From: Streptosporangium violaceochromogenes
GTDB taxonomy: Bacteria > Actinomycetota > Actinomycetes > Streptosporangiales > Streptosporangiaceae
DNA length: 64,000 nucleotides
Direction of reading: 5' to 3'
Assembly (NCBI RefSeq): GCF_014654615.1
Contig: NZ_BNBB01000014.1
Span: 116,476-180,475, forward strand
Positions 9,788-18,896 of the stretch are shown one piece after another; position 1 is the first letter of the stretch, and every line of letters begins with the position of its first letter. A program made the translations under genes and the position numbers. The notes under the pieces are model-generated. The model searched no databases and was not told the DNA's origin. It worked only from the letters and a program-made list of their open reading frames with translations.

Positions 9788-11371
9788 TCAGCGGGCCGTG
9801 GAGCGCCGGAACACCACCAGCGCCACGTCGTCCTCGCGGGCCCCGAACCGCTTGATCAGCCGGTCGCAGAAGAGCTCCAGGTCGTCCTCCACGGTCTCGG
9901 CCAGGCACCGCACGATCTCCAGGCTCTCGTCCAGCAGCCTGTCACGGTCCTCGACGAGCCCGTCGGTGAACAGCAGCACGCCGTCGTCCTCGGGAAGACG
10001 CAACCGGTCGACCCGGTAGGTCTCCTCGGCCACGCCCAGCAGGAGGTTGCCCAGACGGTCGTAGCGCGCCTTTTCGCGCCCGAAGAACAGCGGCGGGATG
10101 TGCCCGGCGTTGGCGATCTCCATCTCGCCGGTGGCCGGGTCGAGGAGGGTCAGGCACACCGTGGCGGTCATGCCGGGGTGATAGCGGCGCAGCACGTCGT
10201 TGAGCAGGGCCATGGAGGCGCCCAGGTCCACGGTGCCGATGAGGGAGGCGCGCAGCGCGTGGCGCAGCTCCGCCATGACCGTGGCGGCGAGCAGGGAGTG
10301 CCCCTGGACGTCCCCGATGGCGATGAGCACCCGCTCGCCCAGGCGCAGCACCTCGTAGAAGTCGCCGCCGACCTCCACGTTGTCGACCGACGGCTGGTAG
10401 CGCCAGCTGATCTCCAGCCCGGCGATCTCGGGGATCCGCTGGGGCAGGAGGCTGCGCTGCAGCGTCAGGGCGATCGCGTGCTCCTCGGCGTAGGCGCGCA
10501 GCGCGTCCACCGCCAGGGCGAGGGCCTGGCCGAGCTGGCGCAGGACGTTGGACTCGTCGTCGTCGAGCGGCGGTGTCGCCTCCACCCCCAGGTAGACGGC
10601 CGGCCTGCCGACCTTGGTACGGCACAGCACCCCCGAGACGTCGCCACCGATCCTCGCGTCCGGCATCAGCTCCATCCACGCCTCCATCGGGACGGTGAAG
10701 ACCTGGGTGCCGGCCGCGTCGCCCAGTGACGACGCGCTCAGCGTGCTCAGCGTGTCCGGTGCCGCGGTCCTGGAGGTGGCGGCGTCCGCCGGGGGCCGGA
10801 CGGTGTATCTGCGGATCCGCCCGTCCGGTGGGAGCGCCAGCGCGCCCGCCTGCCGGCCGAGGATCCGGGAGGTGCCCTCCACGGCCGTGACCAGGAGCGT
10901 GTCGAAGGTCTCGGCGGAGTTCATCGCGAGGGTGATCTCGGTGAGGGTCGCCAGCCGCCGGGCCATCCGCTCCGCCCGCTGCCGCGCGCGGTAGTAGCGC
11001 AGCGTGGCCTCGACCGTCGCGGCGAACTCGTCGGGCTCCACCGGCTCGGCCAGGTAGGCGTCGGCTCCGCGCTCAAGCCCGTGGGCCCGGTCGGCGGGGG
11101 TGATCGCGGCCCCGGAGATCTGCACGACGGGTATCGAGGCCGTCGCGGGATCCGCCTTGATCTGCTCGCAGACCTCGTGGCCGCCGATGTCGGGCAGCCG
11201 CACGTCGAGGACGACCAGGTCCGGCCGCAGTTCCCTGACCTTGGTGAGCGCCTCCAGGCCGCCGGTTGCCTGAAGCACCTGGTGCCCCGACCGCCGCAGC
11301 CAGCTCGACAGGATGTAGAGCTTGGTCGGTGTGTCGTCCACGACCAATATCGTCGCCGGCTCCTCAGACAT
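9788..11371 (-). CDS. receiver-linked PP2C/SpoIIE-type serine phosphatase
   Basis: A 527-aa protein. The N-terminal receiver domain (residues 1-125) has the acidic pair VVDD and phospho-acceptor Asp56 in LVVLDVRLP. The usual Lys-Pro near the end is Glu-Pro (E109), so phospho-signalling may be altered. A middle GAF-like region (130-285) leads into a SpoIIE/RsbU PP2C phosphatase (300-525) with VGGDFYEVL, AIGDVQGHSLLAATVMAEL and LFTDGLVEDRD. Such proteins dephosphorylate anti-anti-sigma (STAS) proteins in partner-switching pathways. It is the last gene of the rsb operon, 15 bp behind the hybrid kinase gene, and likely its output or reset phosphatase. Confidence 0.9.
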   Translation of the reverse strand: MSEEPATILVVDDTPTKLYILSSWLRRSGHQVLQATGGLEALTKVRELRPDLVVLDVRLPDIGGHEVCEQIKADPATASIPVVQISGAAITPADRAHGLERGADAYLAEPVEPDEFAATVEATLRYYRARQRAERMARRLATLTEITLAMNSAETFDTLLVTAVEGTSRILGRQAGALALPPDGRIRRYTVRPPADAATSRTAAPDTLSTLSASSLGDAAGTQVFTVPMEAWMELMPDARIGGDVSGVLCRTKVGRPAVYLGVEATPPLDDDESNVLRQLGQALALAVDALRAYAEEHAIALTLQRSLLPQRIPEIAGLEISWRYQPSVDNVEVGGDFYEVLRLGERVLIAIGDVQGHSLLAATVMAELRHALRASLIGTVDLGASMALLNDVLRRYHPGMTATVCLTLLDPATGEMEIANAGHIPPLFFGREKARYDRLGNLLLGVAEETYRVDRLRLPEDDGVLLFTDGLVEDRDRLLDESLEIVRCLAETVEDDLELFCDRLIKRFGAREDDVALVVFRRSTAR

Positions 11372-11386
11372 CGCGCGGCCCCCCTC

Positions 11387-13087
11387 TCATCGGGCTTCGG
11401 GCCCCTGCCCGTCGTCACCCCGCCGTAGCACGCTGCGCACGGCCTCCAGCAGGTTGTCCCTGCGCAGCTCGTTCTTGGCGACGACGGTGTGGGTCTCCTG
11501 GGGGCAGTGGTGCGTGGCCGGGACGGTCACCACGACCACCGGCACCTCGCGCAGTCGTTCGTCGTCGGCGATCCGCTGGAGCAGGGCCGCGCCGTCGAGG
11601 CGGGGCATCAGCAGGTCCACCAGCGCCACGTCCGGAGGGTTCTGCGCCATCATCTCCAGCGCGACCAGCCCGTCCGCGGCCTCGTCGACGTGGGTGGCGA
11701 ACCCGGCCAGCATCCGCCGTACGGCGGCGCGGAAGTCCGCGTCGTCGTCGGCGACGAGCACCCGGCCGACCACCGGCGTCCCCTCGTGCCGGTGCGGCAG
11801 CCTCAGCGTGGCCGTGGTCCCCGCGCCGGCCACGCTGGACAGCCGGAGCGTGCCGCCCATCGCCTCGGTCAGCCGGCGAGCGTACGACAGGCCGAGGCCG
11901 GTGCCCTTGGCCCGCGCCTGGATCGGTCCCGGCACCTGGTAGAACTCCTCGAAGACGCGCTCCAGATGCTCCTCGGGGATGCCGATCCCGCTGTCGGCGA
12001 CCGTGAAGACCGCCTCGTGGGTGGTGGCGTCCAGGCTCACGTCGAGGGCGACCTCGCCCTCCTCGGTGAACTTCAGCGCGTTGGACAGCAGGTTGCGCAG
12101 GATCCGGGTGAGCATCACCTCGTCGACGAGCAGTTCGGGAAGCTCCGGGGCGGTCCGGACCGAGAGCGCGACCCGGTCGGACCCGGTGGTGGGGTGCAAC
12201 GTCATGCGCAGCCGTTCGGCCAGCGCGACCAGATCCACCGCCGTCGACTGAGGGTCCAGGCGCCCGGACTCGGCCTTGGCCATGTCGAGCAGCTCGCTCA
12301 CCAGGTTGAGGAGCGTCTCGGCCGAGGAGCCGATGAGATCTATCTGGTGGAGCTGCTCGTCGGCCAGCGGCTCGCCGCCGGGCCCCACCAGCAGGCGGAC
12401 CAGGCCGATGATCGAGTTGAGCGGGGTGCGCAGCTCGTGGCTGACCGTCGCCCAGAAGCGGTCCTTGGCGGCGCTCGCCTCCCGCAGCTGGGCGGATTTC
12501 TCGTCCAGCTCGGCGTAGAGCGCCACGACGCCCCGGTTGGTCTCCTCCAGCTCCTCGGAGAGCTGGTTGTAGAGCGCGAGCACGCCCTGGTTGGTCTCCT
12601 CCAGCTCGGCGTTGAGCTGGATGACCTCCTCCAGGGTCGCGGCGAGCTCGCGGTTCTGCCTGCGCAGCTCGTCGAAGGCGGTCGCGGGGGCGAGCCCCGC
12701 GAGCCTGGCGCGGATCTCCTGTGCCGAGGGTCTTGGGGTGCCGGACGGAAGTCGTTTGAGTACACTCACCGTTCCCCCCGCGGGATCTAGCTCGATCGTG
12801 TCCACCAGGCGTCTCGCCAGCGTGACGCCGTCCGCCGACCGCAGGTCCGTCTGCGGCGGGAAGCCGATCGTGACGATCAGGTTGTCCTGCTCCAGCAGGA
12901 AGACGGCCGACGCCTCGCACCCCTCGTTGAGGATCTCCCGTCCGATCTCGCTCAGGGCCGTGGCCATCCGGATCTGGTCCTGGCGTGGCAGCCCGGCGCC
13001 CTCCGCGGCCTCGCGGCCCAGCTTGCGCATGGCGAGCACGTCCTCCTCCCGCTGGACGCGCATGCGGAACAGCTCGCCGGCCGTCAT
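11387..13087 (-). CDS. hybrid histidine kinase with C-terminal receiver
   Basis: A 566-aa protein with no membrane segment, so it is cytoplasmic. The order is an N-terminal HATPase-like region (about 1-110), a coiled coil with a repeated unit (ELEETNQGVLALYNQL then ELEETNRGVVALYAEL, about 160-205), then HisKA with His217 in ATVSHELRTPLNSIIG. HATPase_c follows (NLLSNALKF, DSGIGIP, GTGLGLSYARRL), then a receiver domain with VADDDADF and phospho-Asp in VALVDLLMP. It starts with ATGA overlapping the upstream phosphatase gene. The N-terminal ATPase-like part resembles RsbT-type anti-sigma ATPases, which suggests it senses stressosome components directly (inference). Confidence 0.88.
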   Translation of the reverse strand: MTAGELFRMRVQREEDVLAMRKLGREAAEGAGLPRQDQIRMATALSEIGREILNEGCEASAVFLLEQDNLIVTIGFPPQTDLRSADGVTLARRLVDTIELDPAGGTVSVLKRLPSGTPRPSAQEIRARLAGLAPATAFDELRRQNRELAATLEEVIQLNAELEETNQGVLALYNQLSEELEETNRGVVALYAELDEKSAQLREASAAKDRFWATVSHELRTPLNSIIGLVRLLVGPGGEPLADEQLHQIDLIGSSAETLLNLVSELLDMAKAESGRLDPQSTAVDLVALAERLRMTLHPTTGSDRVALSVRTAPELPELLVDEVMLTRILRNLLSNALKFTEEGEVALDVSLDATTHEAVFTVADSGIGIPEEHLERVFEEFYQVPGPIQARAKGTGLGLSYARRLTEAMGGTLRLSSVAGAGTTATLRLPHRHEGTPVVGRVLVADDDADFRAAVRRMLAGFATHVDEAADGLVALEMMAQNPPDVALVDLLMPRLDGAALLQRIADDERLREVPVVVVTVPATHHCPQETHTVVAKNELRRDNLLEAVRSVLRRGDDGQGPEAR

Positions 13088-14157
13088 ACCCACGGCCTCA
13101 CGACGGCCACACCGGCGTCGTCCCTGCGGGTCCCGGCGTCGCGCAGCAGCGTGGCGGCGACGATGGAGGGGGGGCGCGTGACGAGCCCGGGAAAGGCGGA
13201 GACGTCCCACCGGTCGGAGAGCCCGTCGGAGTGGAGGACGACCACGCTGTGCGGCGGCAGGACGTACTCGTACTGCCGTAGCGTCCGCGCGTGGTGGCCC
13301 GCTATGCCCGGCACCGAGATCATGCCCTGCCTGCCCTCCGCGTGGGTGATCCAGGCCGAGACGTTGCCCAGACCGGCGAAGCTCACCGTCGCCGCCACCC
13401 GGTCGATCCGGGCCACGGCGACCGCCCCGCCCCTGGTCCGGCCGAGCCCCGCGTGAATCCGCTCCAGGACGCCGACCGGTGCCAGCTCCGCGTGCCGCAG
13501 GAACAGGCGCACGGCCTCCCGGGAGGCTTCGGCCGCCGCGACGCCGTGTCCGAGGCCGTCGCAGAGCATCACGCTCACCGTGCTTCCGGCGCTCCCGATG
13601 TTCGCGGCGCCCCGGGTGTTCGCGGCGTTTCCGGTGTTCTCGGTGGTTCCGGTGTCGACGGCGGCGAACGCGTCGCCGCAGACGGACTCCTCGCCGATGG
13701 GTCGCGTCACGCCGCTCACCCGGCCCGGAGGCCGGGGGGCGTCACGCGCGGTGAAGTACATGCCGAGCACAGTTCCCCGGCCGGGCAGGGAGTGAACCTC
13801 GTATCCGCTGGCCATGCGCGCGATGCCTCCCAGGCCGATGCCGAGGGTGCCCGCCGTGGAGTAACCGTCGCGCAGGGCGCGGGAGATGTCGCGCATCCCC
13901 GGACCCCGGTCGACGGCGATCACCTCGATCGCCGAGGCCAGCTCGGGGTGCGGCCGGATCAGCAAGGTCCCCTCGACGGCGTGTTTGACCAGGTTGGAGG
14001 CGGCCTCGCTTACCGCGACGGCCACCCGCCCGGCGTCCTCCTCGTCGAATCCCCGGTGCTCGGCCAGCAGGACGGCCATCCGGCGCAGGGAGCCGATCGC
14101 GCTCGCGTCCTCCGCGCGGGCCCACATGTCGTCCTGGGAACGGATCACCTGGCCCAT
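13084..14157 (-). CDS. RsbW/RsbT-like ATPase fused to RsbX-type SpoIIE phosphatase
   Basis: A 357-aa fusion. Residues 1-135 form a HATPase_c anti-sigma-type domain with VSEAASNLVKHA, DRGPGMRDI and GTLGIGLGGIARMA. Residues 165-357 form a SpoIIE/PP2C domain with VMLCDGLGHGVAAAEAS and LHSDGLSDRW. RsbX-type phosphatases reset stressosome phosphorylation in Bacillus. The linker holds a low-complexity run of Thr/Asn/Gly-Ala repeats. The ATG at 14157 overlaps rsbT by 13 bp, and the stop overlaps the kinase gene start, so the operon is translationally coupled. Confidence 0.85.
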   Translation of the reverse strand: MGQVIRSQDDMWARAEDASAIGSLRRMAVLLAEHRGFDEEDAGRVAVAVSEAASNLVKHAVEGTLLIRPHPELASAIEVIAVDRGPGMRDISRALRDGYSTAGTLGIGLGGIARMASGYEVHSLPGRGTVLGMYFTARDAPRPPGRVSGVTRPIGEESVCGDAFAAVDTGTTENTGNAANTRGAANIGSAGSTVSVMLCDGLGHGVAAAEASREAVRLFLRHAELAPVGVLERIHAGLGRTRGGAVAVARIDRVAATVSFAGLGNVSAWITHAEGRQGMISVPGIAGHHARTLRQYEYVLPPHSVVVLHSDGLSDRWDVSAFPGLVTRPPSIVAATLLRDAGTRRDDAGVAVVRPWV

Positions 14158-14546
14158 TTCGTCACCGTGATCAATGTCCCCTCCCCTGGGGCCGACCGCA
14201 CGTCGAACTCGTCGACCAGGCGGCGGGAGCCGCTGAGTCCCAGGCCGAGCCCTCCGCCGGTGGTCCAGCCGTCGGTGAGCGCCCGTTCGATGTCGGGGAT
14301 GCCGGGGCCGTCGTCGCTGAAGGTCAGGCGCAGGCCGCGCCGTATGCCGTTGTGCACGATCTCGACGCGTACCCTTCCTCCTCCCGCGTAGACCAGCGCG
14401 TTGCGGGCCAGCTCGCTGGCGGCGGTCACCACCTTGGTCTGGTCGACGAGGGACAGCCCCACGTCGACGGCCACGGTCCTGACGTGCTGGCGCACCAGGA
14501 CGACGTCGCTGTTGCTGGTGACGGGCAGCGTGGCGGGGGTCGTCAC
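14145..14546 (-). CDS. rsbT: RsbT-like switch serine kinase
   Basis: A 133-aa GHKL ATPase with ASELARNALVYAGGG (N box), DDGPGIPDI (G1) and GGLGLGLSGSRRL (G2). This is the size and motif set of RsbT, which phosphorylates RsbS and RsbR in the stressosome and, once released, activates a downstream phosphatase. The GTG start at 14546 overlaps the rsbS stop. Its position directly after rsbS supports the name. Confidence 0.9.
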   Translation of the reverse strand: MTTPATLPVTSNSDVVLVRQHVRTVAVDVGLSLVDQTKVVTAASELARNALVYAGGGRVRVEIVHNGIRRGLRLTFSDDGPGIPDIERALTDGWTTGGGLGLGLSGSRRLVDEFDVRSAPGEGTLITVTKWAR

Positions 14547-14923
14547 CGGGTGACCGAAGCGATCTTCGAACCCTCAAGGTGGTTGAGCAGCGCGACGCCC
14601 TTTTCGAGATTGAGGGCGGTGCGCACGCCACCGAGGGAGAGGCCGAGTTCCACGAGAGTGATCGCCACCGCGGGCCGCATGCCGACGACCACCGTATCGG
14701 CGTCGAGCATGCGCGAGATCGCCGCGATGGTGGCCAGCATGCGGCCGATGAAGGAGTCGACGATCTCCACCGCCGTGATGTCGATGATCACCCCTCGCGC
14801 GCCTGTCGCGACCACCTGATCGGCGAGGTCCTCCTGGAGCGCGAGGACGCTCTGGTCCTGGAGGTCGATCTGGATGGAGACGATGAGGATGTCCCCGAGC
14901 TTGAGGACGGGCACGCGATCCAT
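14543..14923 (-). CDS. rsbS: RsbS-like STAS antagonist
   Basis: A 126-aa single STAS domain (MDRVPVLKLGDILIVSIQIDL at the N-terminus, ARGVIIDITAVEIVDSFIGR around the phosphorylatable Ser). RsbS forms the stressosome core with RsbR and holds RsbT inactive. The ATG at 14923 coincides with the last base of the rsbR stop codon, showing tight coupling. Confidence 0.9.
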   Translation of the reverse strand: MDRVPVLKLGDILIVSIQIDLQDQSVLALQEDLADQVVATGARGVIIDITAVEIVDSFIGRMLATIAAISRMLDADTVVVGMRPAVAITLVELGLSLGGVRTALNLEKGVALLNHLEGSKIASVTR

Positions 14924-15780
14924 CAGCGCTCCTCGGTTCTCACGGCGACGTGGGTCCTTCTGCGAACGAAGTCGACGCCGCTTTCCCGCAGCGCGTGCGC
15001 GAGGGCGTCGGCCAGCGACGCCTTGGTCACGATGTCACCGAACTCGATGCCGAGGGTCACGATGGTGTGGGCGATCTGCGGGCGGATGCCGGAGATCACA
15101 CACTCGGCGCCCATCAGCCGGGCGGCCACCACGGTCTTGAGCAGGTGCTGGGCGACCTGCGTGTCCACGGCGGGCACGCCGGTGATGTCGATGACCGCGT
15201 GCTCGGAGCCGGTGTCCACCAGCGTCTGCAGCAGCTTCTCCATCACCACCTGGGTTCTGGCCGAGTCGAGCGTGCCGACCAGCGGCACCGCGACGATGCC
15301 CTCCCAGAGCTTGACCACCGGGGTGGAAAGTTCCAGAAGCTGCTCGGCCTGGTCGATGATGACCTTCTCCCTGGCCACCGCGTAGCTCTCGATCGTGAAG
15401 AGCCCCAGGTCGTCGATGATCCGGGAGAACCAGATGAAACCTCGCAGGGCCTCCGGAGACCCGTCGGCCTCGACGCTCTCGTAGAGCGCCTCCTTCAGTC
15501 CGAAGACCATGACGGCGGTCTCGCTTGGGCTGAAGCCGTGGCGGGCCCGGGAACGGGAGAGTTCGGCCAGCAGCCCGCGCAGGTCGCTGAGGTCTCCGGA
15601 GTCGGTGAACGACTGTTTCAGCGCCTGGTAGATCTCCCGGAGCTGGCCGGTGAGATCGCCCCGGTCGCCGTGACCGGCGGAGGACGCCGCCAGCTGCAGC
15701 CAGCGCTTGAAGACACGCTCCTGGTGCTCCTGGAGCAGCTCTTCGATGCGACGCCGCCCGGCTTCTGCGGAGACGGACAA
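14923..15780 (-). CDS. rsbR: RsbR-like stressosome protein
   Basis: About 285 aa. An N-terminal helical RsbR_N-type sensor region (residues 1-150, with ELLQEHQERVFKRWLQ) is followed by a STAS domain from about 165 (TPVVKLWEGIVAVPLVGTLDSAR, then HAVIDITGVPAVDTQVAQHL with the target Thr/Ser region). It is the scaffold and sensor of the stressosome. The start is ambiguous: TTG at 15780 has GGGGG six bases upstream and matches where RsbR homology begins, while an in-frame GTG at 15819 would add 13 residues without a ribosome-binding site. It heads a six-gene leftward operon. Confidence 0.88.
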   Translation of the reverse strand: MSVSAEAGRRRIEELLQEHQERVFKRWLQLAASSAGHGDRGDLTGQLREIYQALKQSFTDSGDLSDLRGLLAELSRSRARHGFSPSETAVMVFGLKEALYESVEADGSPEALRGFIWFSRIIDDLGLFTIESYAVAREKVIIDQAEQLLELSTPVVKLWEGIVAVPLVGTLDSARTQVVMEKLLQTLVDTGSEHAVIDITGVPAVDTQVAQHLLKTVVAARLMGAECVISGIRPQIAHTIVTLGIEFGDIVTKASLADALAHALRESGVDFVRRRTHVAVRTEER

Positions 15781-15819
15781 GATGAACCCCCATGCGTACG
15801 TTCTACGGATAGCTCGCAC

Positions 15820-16468
15820 GAAAGATTACATGGAATGTCCTGCTTAGGGCCTATTTAGGGGTGCGTGCGCGAGCCCTCGCCCCGGACCTTTGCCCTCCCG
15901 TGGGGTGGGGCGCCGGGGGGCCGGGGTGCCTCTCCGCCCTGCCTCGGGGGTCGCACGGCCCGCCGCGCGGGGCCGGCCGGGCCCGCGTCTCCCGCCGGGA
16001 GGGGGTGCCCTCGGGAGGAACGGGGGCCGGGGTGGGGCGTTCCATGTGCGTGCCACTCTAGAGAAGTTGCGTGTTGTGTTTCAATCGCCGGGCTTGCGTT
16101 TGTTATGCTTTATGGGATGCACTGACGGTCCAATAAAATGGACAAAAGGTACAAAAGCGACAGTGGTCGGGTGGGGTTTAGATTGCTACCATGGGGCAAA
16201 TCCGTTGGGATGTTAGGGTGCAAACCATCCTGGCGGTCGCCGTTACGGATGAGCGAGAAGTGGTTTGAGCTGCACAGACGTGCGCGGGCCGTGTGAAGCC
16301 ATGATTCCGGTGGGCCGGATGTGGCTACGGTGAAGCGGCGTTCTTCCCAATTAGCCTGTACAGCGGGCTCACTTGTGAAATAACGTAACTGAACTGAAAT
16401 CGCCTGATCATGATCTCGGCGATACTGTCGCCGCAAACGATATGCGGATGAGAGCAGGAGACCCCCCA
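15820..16468. other. long intergenic region between rsbR and the hutI leader ORF
   Basis: The 15860-16060 part is extremely G+C rich with no credible gene on either strand. From about 16060 to 16440 the composition drops sharply and includes TTGTTATGCTTTATGGG and a small GTCCA-N6-TGGAC inverted repeat (16128-16143). The region must hold the divergent promoters for rsbR and hutI, but I could not assign -10/-35 boxes with confidence. No RNA gene was recognised. Confidence 0.4.
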
Positions 16469-16594
16469 ATGTCGTCCGGACACACGGCGGACCCGGTGGG
16501 CGTGACGCCCCGCACCGGCTGGTTCGACTCATCGTGTCCTGAAACGGCTTTTCCCTCGACGTCTTCCCCTGCGCGCACGGCGGTGATGCTATGA
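16469..16594 (+). CDS. possible 41-aa ORF translationally coupled to hutI
   Basis: An ATG at 16469 lies seven bases after AGGAG. The frame runs 41 codons and its TGA overlaps the hutI ATG as ATGA. The peptide begins MSSGHTADPVGVTPRTGW and shows no recognisable domain. Third positions are almost all G/C in the first half but mixed in the second, so coding status is uncertain. It could be a small protein, a coupling leader ORF, or the remnant of a longer gene that once preceded hutI. Confidence 0.4.
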   Translation: MSSGHTADPVGVTPRTGWFDSSCPETAFPSTSSPARTAVML

Positions 16595-17799
16595 CGGTCC
16601 GCCTCCTGACCAACATCGGCCGGCTCTGGACCGGAAACGACGTCTGCAGCAACGCGGCGATCCTGGTCCACAACGACCGGATCGCGTGGGTCGGCCGCGC
16701 GGCCGACCTGCCGCAGAGCGTGCCGGGAGTGGTGGACGACATCGTCGACGTCGACCACGTCGAAAACCTCGGCGGGGCCCTGGTCACCCCCGGCCTGATC
16801 GACGCCCACACCCACCCCGTCTACGCGGGCAACCGTTACGCCGAGATGGCCATGCGCTCGGGCGGCTCCACCTCCTCCGCGATCACCGCGGCCGGTGGCG
16901 GCATCGGGTCCACCGTCACGGTGACCCGCGGCACCGACCCCTGGACCCTGTGCAACGGCGTCCGCGAGCGCCTGCGCGCCTGGCTGCTCAGCGGCACGAC
17001 CACGGTCGAGGCCAAGACCGGCTACCACCTCACCCGCGACGGCGAGCTGGCCGACGTGCGCCTGCTGCGCGAGCTTGAGAAAGAGCCGATGATGCCGCGC
17101 GTGCACGTCACGTTCCTCGCGGCGCACGTCGTCCCGCCCGAATACTTCGGCCGCCAGCACGACTACGTCGAGGCCGTGGGCGCCTGGTGCGCCGACGCGG
17201 CGGCGGCCGGGGCCGACAGCGTCGACGTCTACTGCGACGAGGGGCATTTCACCGCTGAGGAGGCCCGCTGGGTTCTGGCCTCCGGCCGTAACGTCGGCCT
17301 GCTGCCCCGCGTGCACGCCGGCGCCTACAGCCGGCGCGGCGCCGTGCAGCTCGCCGCCGAACTCGGCTGCGCCTCGGCCGATCTGCTCCACCACACCTCC
17401 GACGAGGAGATCGCGATCCTGGCCCGCTACGGCGTTCCGGCCGTGGTCTGCCCGGGAACCGCCCTGCAGCGCGGCAGCCTGCCGCCGATCCGGCGCATGA
17501 TCTCCCAGGGCGTCACCCTCGCGCTCGGCAGCGACCACAACCCCGGCCACTGCGGCATCACCTCGATGTCCCTGGTCATCAGCCTCGCGGTGGCCGCCTT
17601 CGGCATGAGCGTCGGCGACGCGCTGCGCGCCGCCACACTCGGTGGTGCGGCCGTGCTCAACACGCCCGACCGCGGGGTCCTCGCCCCCGGCCGCCTGGCC
17701 GACATCGTCCAGTGGGACGCCGACCACGAAGGGGCCTTCGCCTGGTCCTTCGGCCTCAAGCCCCGCCGGGTCTGGCGCGGAGGCACCCCCGTCCAGTAG
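16591..17799 (+). CDS. hutI: imidazolonepropionase
   Basis: A 402-aa amidohydrolase. It hydrolyses 4-imidazolone-5-propanoate to N-formimino-glutamate, the third step of histidine degradation. The metal-binding HxH lies at His73/His75 in LIDAHTHPVYAG. Further family marks are the VEAKTGYHL substrate loop, AAHVVPPEY, and LGSDHNPGHC with the metal-binding Asp. No other hut gene lies in the window, so the pathway is dispersed. The ATG at 16591 overlaps the TGA of the small upstream ORF. Confidence 0.95.
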   Translation: MTVRLLTNIGRLWTGNDVCSNAAILVHNDRIAWVGRAADLPQSVPGVVDDIVDVDHVENLGGALVTPGLIDAHTHPVYAGNRYAEMAMRSGGSTSSAITAAGGGIGSTVTVTRGTDPWTLCNGVRERLRAWLLSGTTTVEAKTGYHLTRDGELADVRLLRELEKEPMMPRVHVTFLAAHVVPPEYFGRQHDYVEAVGAWCADAAAAGADSVDVYCDEGHFTAEEARWVLASGRNVGLLPRVHAGAYSRRGAVQLAAELGCASADLLHHTSDEEIAILARYGVPAVVCPGTALQRGSLPPIRRMISQGVTLALGSDHNPGHCGITSMSLVISLAVAAFGMSVGDALRAATLGGAAVLNTPDRGVLAPGRLADIVQWDADHEGAFAWSFGLKPRRVWRGGTPVQ

Positions 17800-17898
17800 A
17801 TCGATCCTCCGCTCCCCGCCGGGCCGGCCATCCGGATCCCTTCTTCGAGGGTTCGGCGTTCTTTCGCCGGACCGGGGGCGCCGGGATCGCCGCCGAGG

Positions 17899-17939
17899 TT
17901 ATCCACAGCCTCGTTCCGGAGCCGCCGCGCTGTCCACAG
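17899..17939 (+). other. two DnaA-box-like nonamers between hutI and comEA
   Basis: TTATCCACA at 17899-17907 matches the classical DnaA box exactly. About 22 bp further on, TGTCCACAG (17931-17939) resembles the high-GC actinobacterial version. They lie in the 190-bp gap upstream of comEA. They may allow DnaA control of the comEA promoter or be chance; two boxes alone are not an origin. Confidence 0.35.
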
Positions 17940-17990
17940 GATCGTGCTCGGCCGGGAACGGCGCCGTGAGACCGCCGTAGCGTTCGCGGG

Positions 17991-18896
17991 GTGCGGATCA
18001 CGGACCAGACTGCCGAGCGTTTCCAGGCGGAGTCACGGCTGCGAAAGCTGACGGCGCCCGGCCTTCCCGGCCCTTTCGATCCGGGGGCGCCAAGGCTGAA
18101 GGAGCCTGACGGCTGCGCGGGTGACGGAGCGCGAGAAGGGCCCGGCGGCCGGGGCGACGGCCCCCGTTCCGCCGCCCTCCCGGAGGGGCCCGCCGCCGGG
18201 GTGCGTTCCACTCCGGCGCCTCCCTTTCTCACGGTCCTCCGTACGGCCATCGCCGAGCGGAGCTCCACCTGGGCCCCCAGCGGCCGTTCCGGGCTGCGCG
18301 CACTCCTTGTCGTGGCGCTCCTCGCGGTCGCCGTGGGGGGTGCTCACGCCTGGTGGTCCCGGCCGGAGCCCGAGCCCGTCGCCTCACCCACCCCCGTCTC
18401 CGGTTCCCTGCCCCCGATGTCCTCCCTGCCTCCGGCGTCCCCGTCCGGTCCGCCGGCGCGGCCCGCCGCCACCGGGGGCGCCGCGCTCACCACCGCGGGG
18501 GAGGTCGTCGTGCACGTCACCGGCAAGGTGCGCCGTCCCGGTGTGATCACGCTGCCCGTGGGTTCCCGGGTCGCCGACGCGCTCCGGGCGGCCGGAGGCG
18601 TACGGGCGGGCGCCGGCACCGGTCCTCTCAACCTCGCCCGCAGGCTCGTGGACGGCGAGCAGGTCGTCGTGGACCCGGCCGCCCGCGCGACGACTCCGGC
18701 CCCCGTGTCCGCCGACCCGGCCGCGGCCGTGCTCGATCTCAACACCGCCACCTCCCAGCAGCTCGAACAGCTGCCGGGGGTGGGCGAGGTGCTCGCCCGC
18801 CGCATCACCGAATACCGCGACACCCACGGTGGGTTTCGCGCCGTGGAGCAGCTCCGGGAGATCTCGGGCATCGGTGAGCCAATAAGTGCACGGTAA
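17991..18896 (+). pseudogene. comEA: comEA, 5' portion, truncated by element insertion
   Basis: The reading frame gives 301 aa from GTG 17991. It has a Pro/Gly-rich cytoplasmic N-terminus, one membrane segment (LRALLVVALLAVAVGGAHAW, about 103-122), a Pro-rich linker, a SLBB domain (VVVHVTGKVRRPGVITLPVG) and a helix-hairpin-helix DNA-binding domain (LNTATSQQLEQLPGVG). The natural frame would continue EISGIG-DRKYAEMK; instead it reads EISGIG-EPISAR and stops just past the integration core. The native last 12 residues (DRKYAEMKDRVRV minus the first) lie at 34362-34398. ComEA binds incoming DNA for ComEC. The second hairpin helix is damaged, so function is doubtful but not excluded. Confidence 0.85.
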
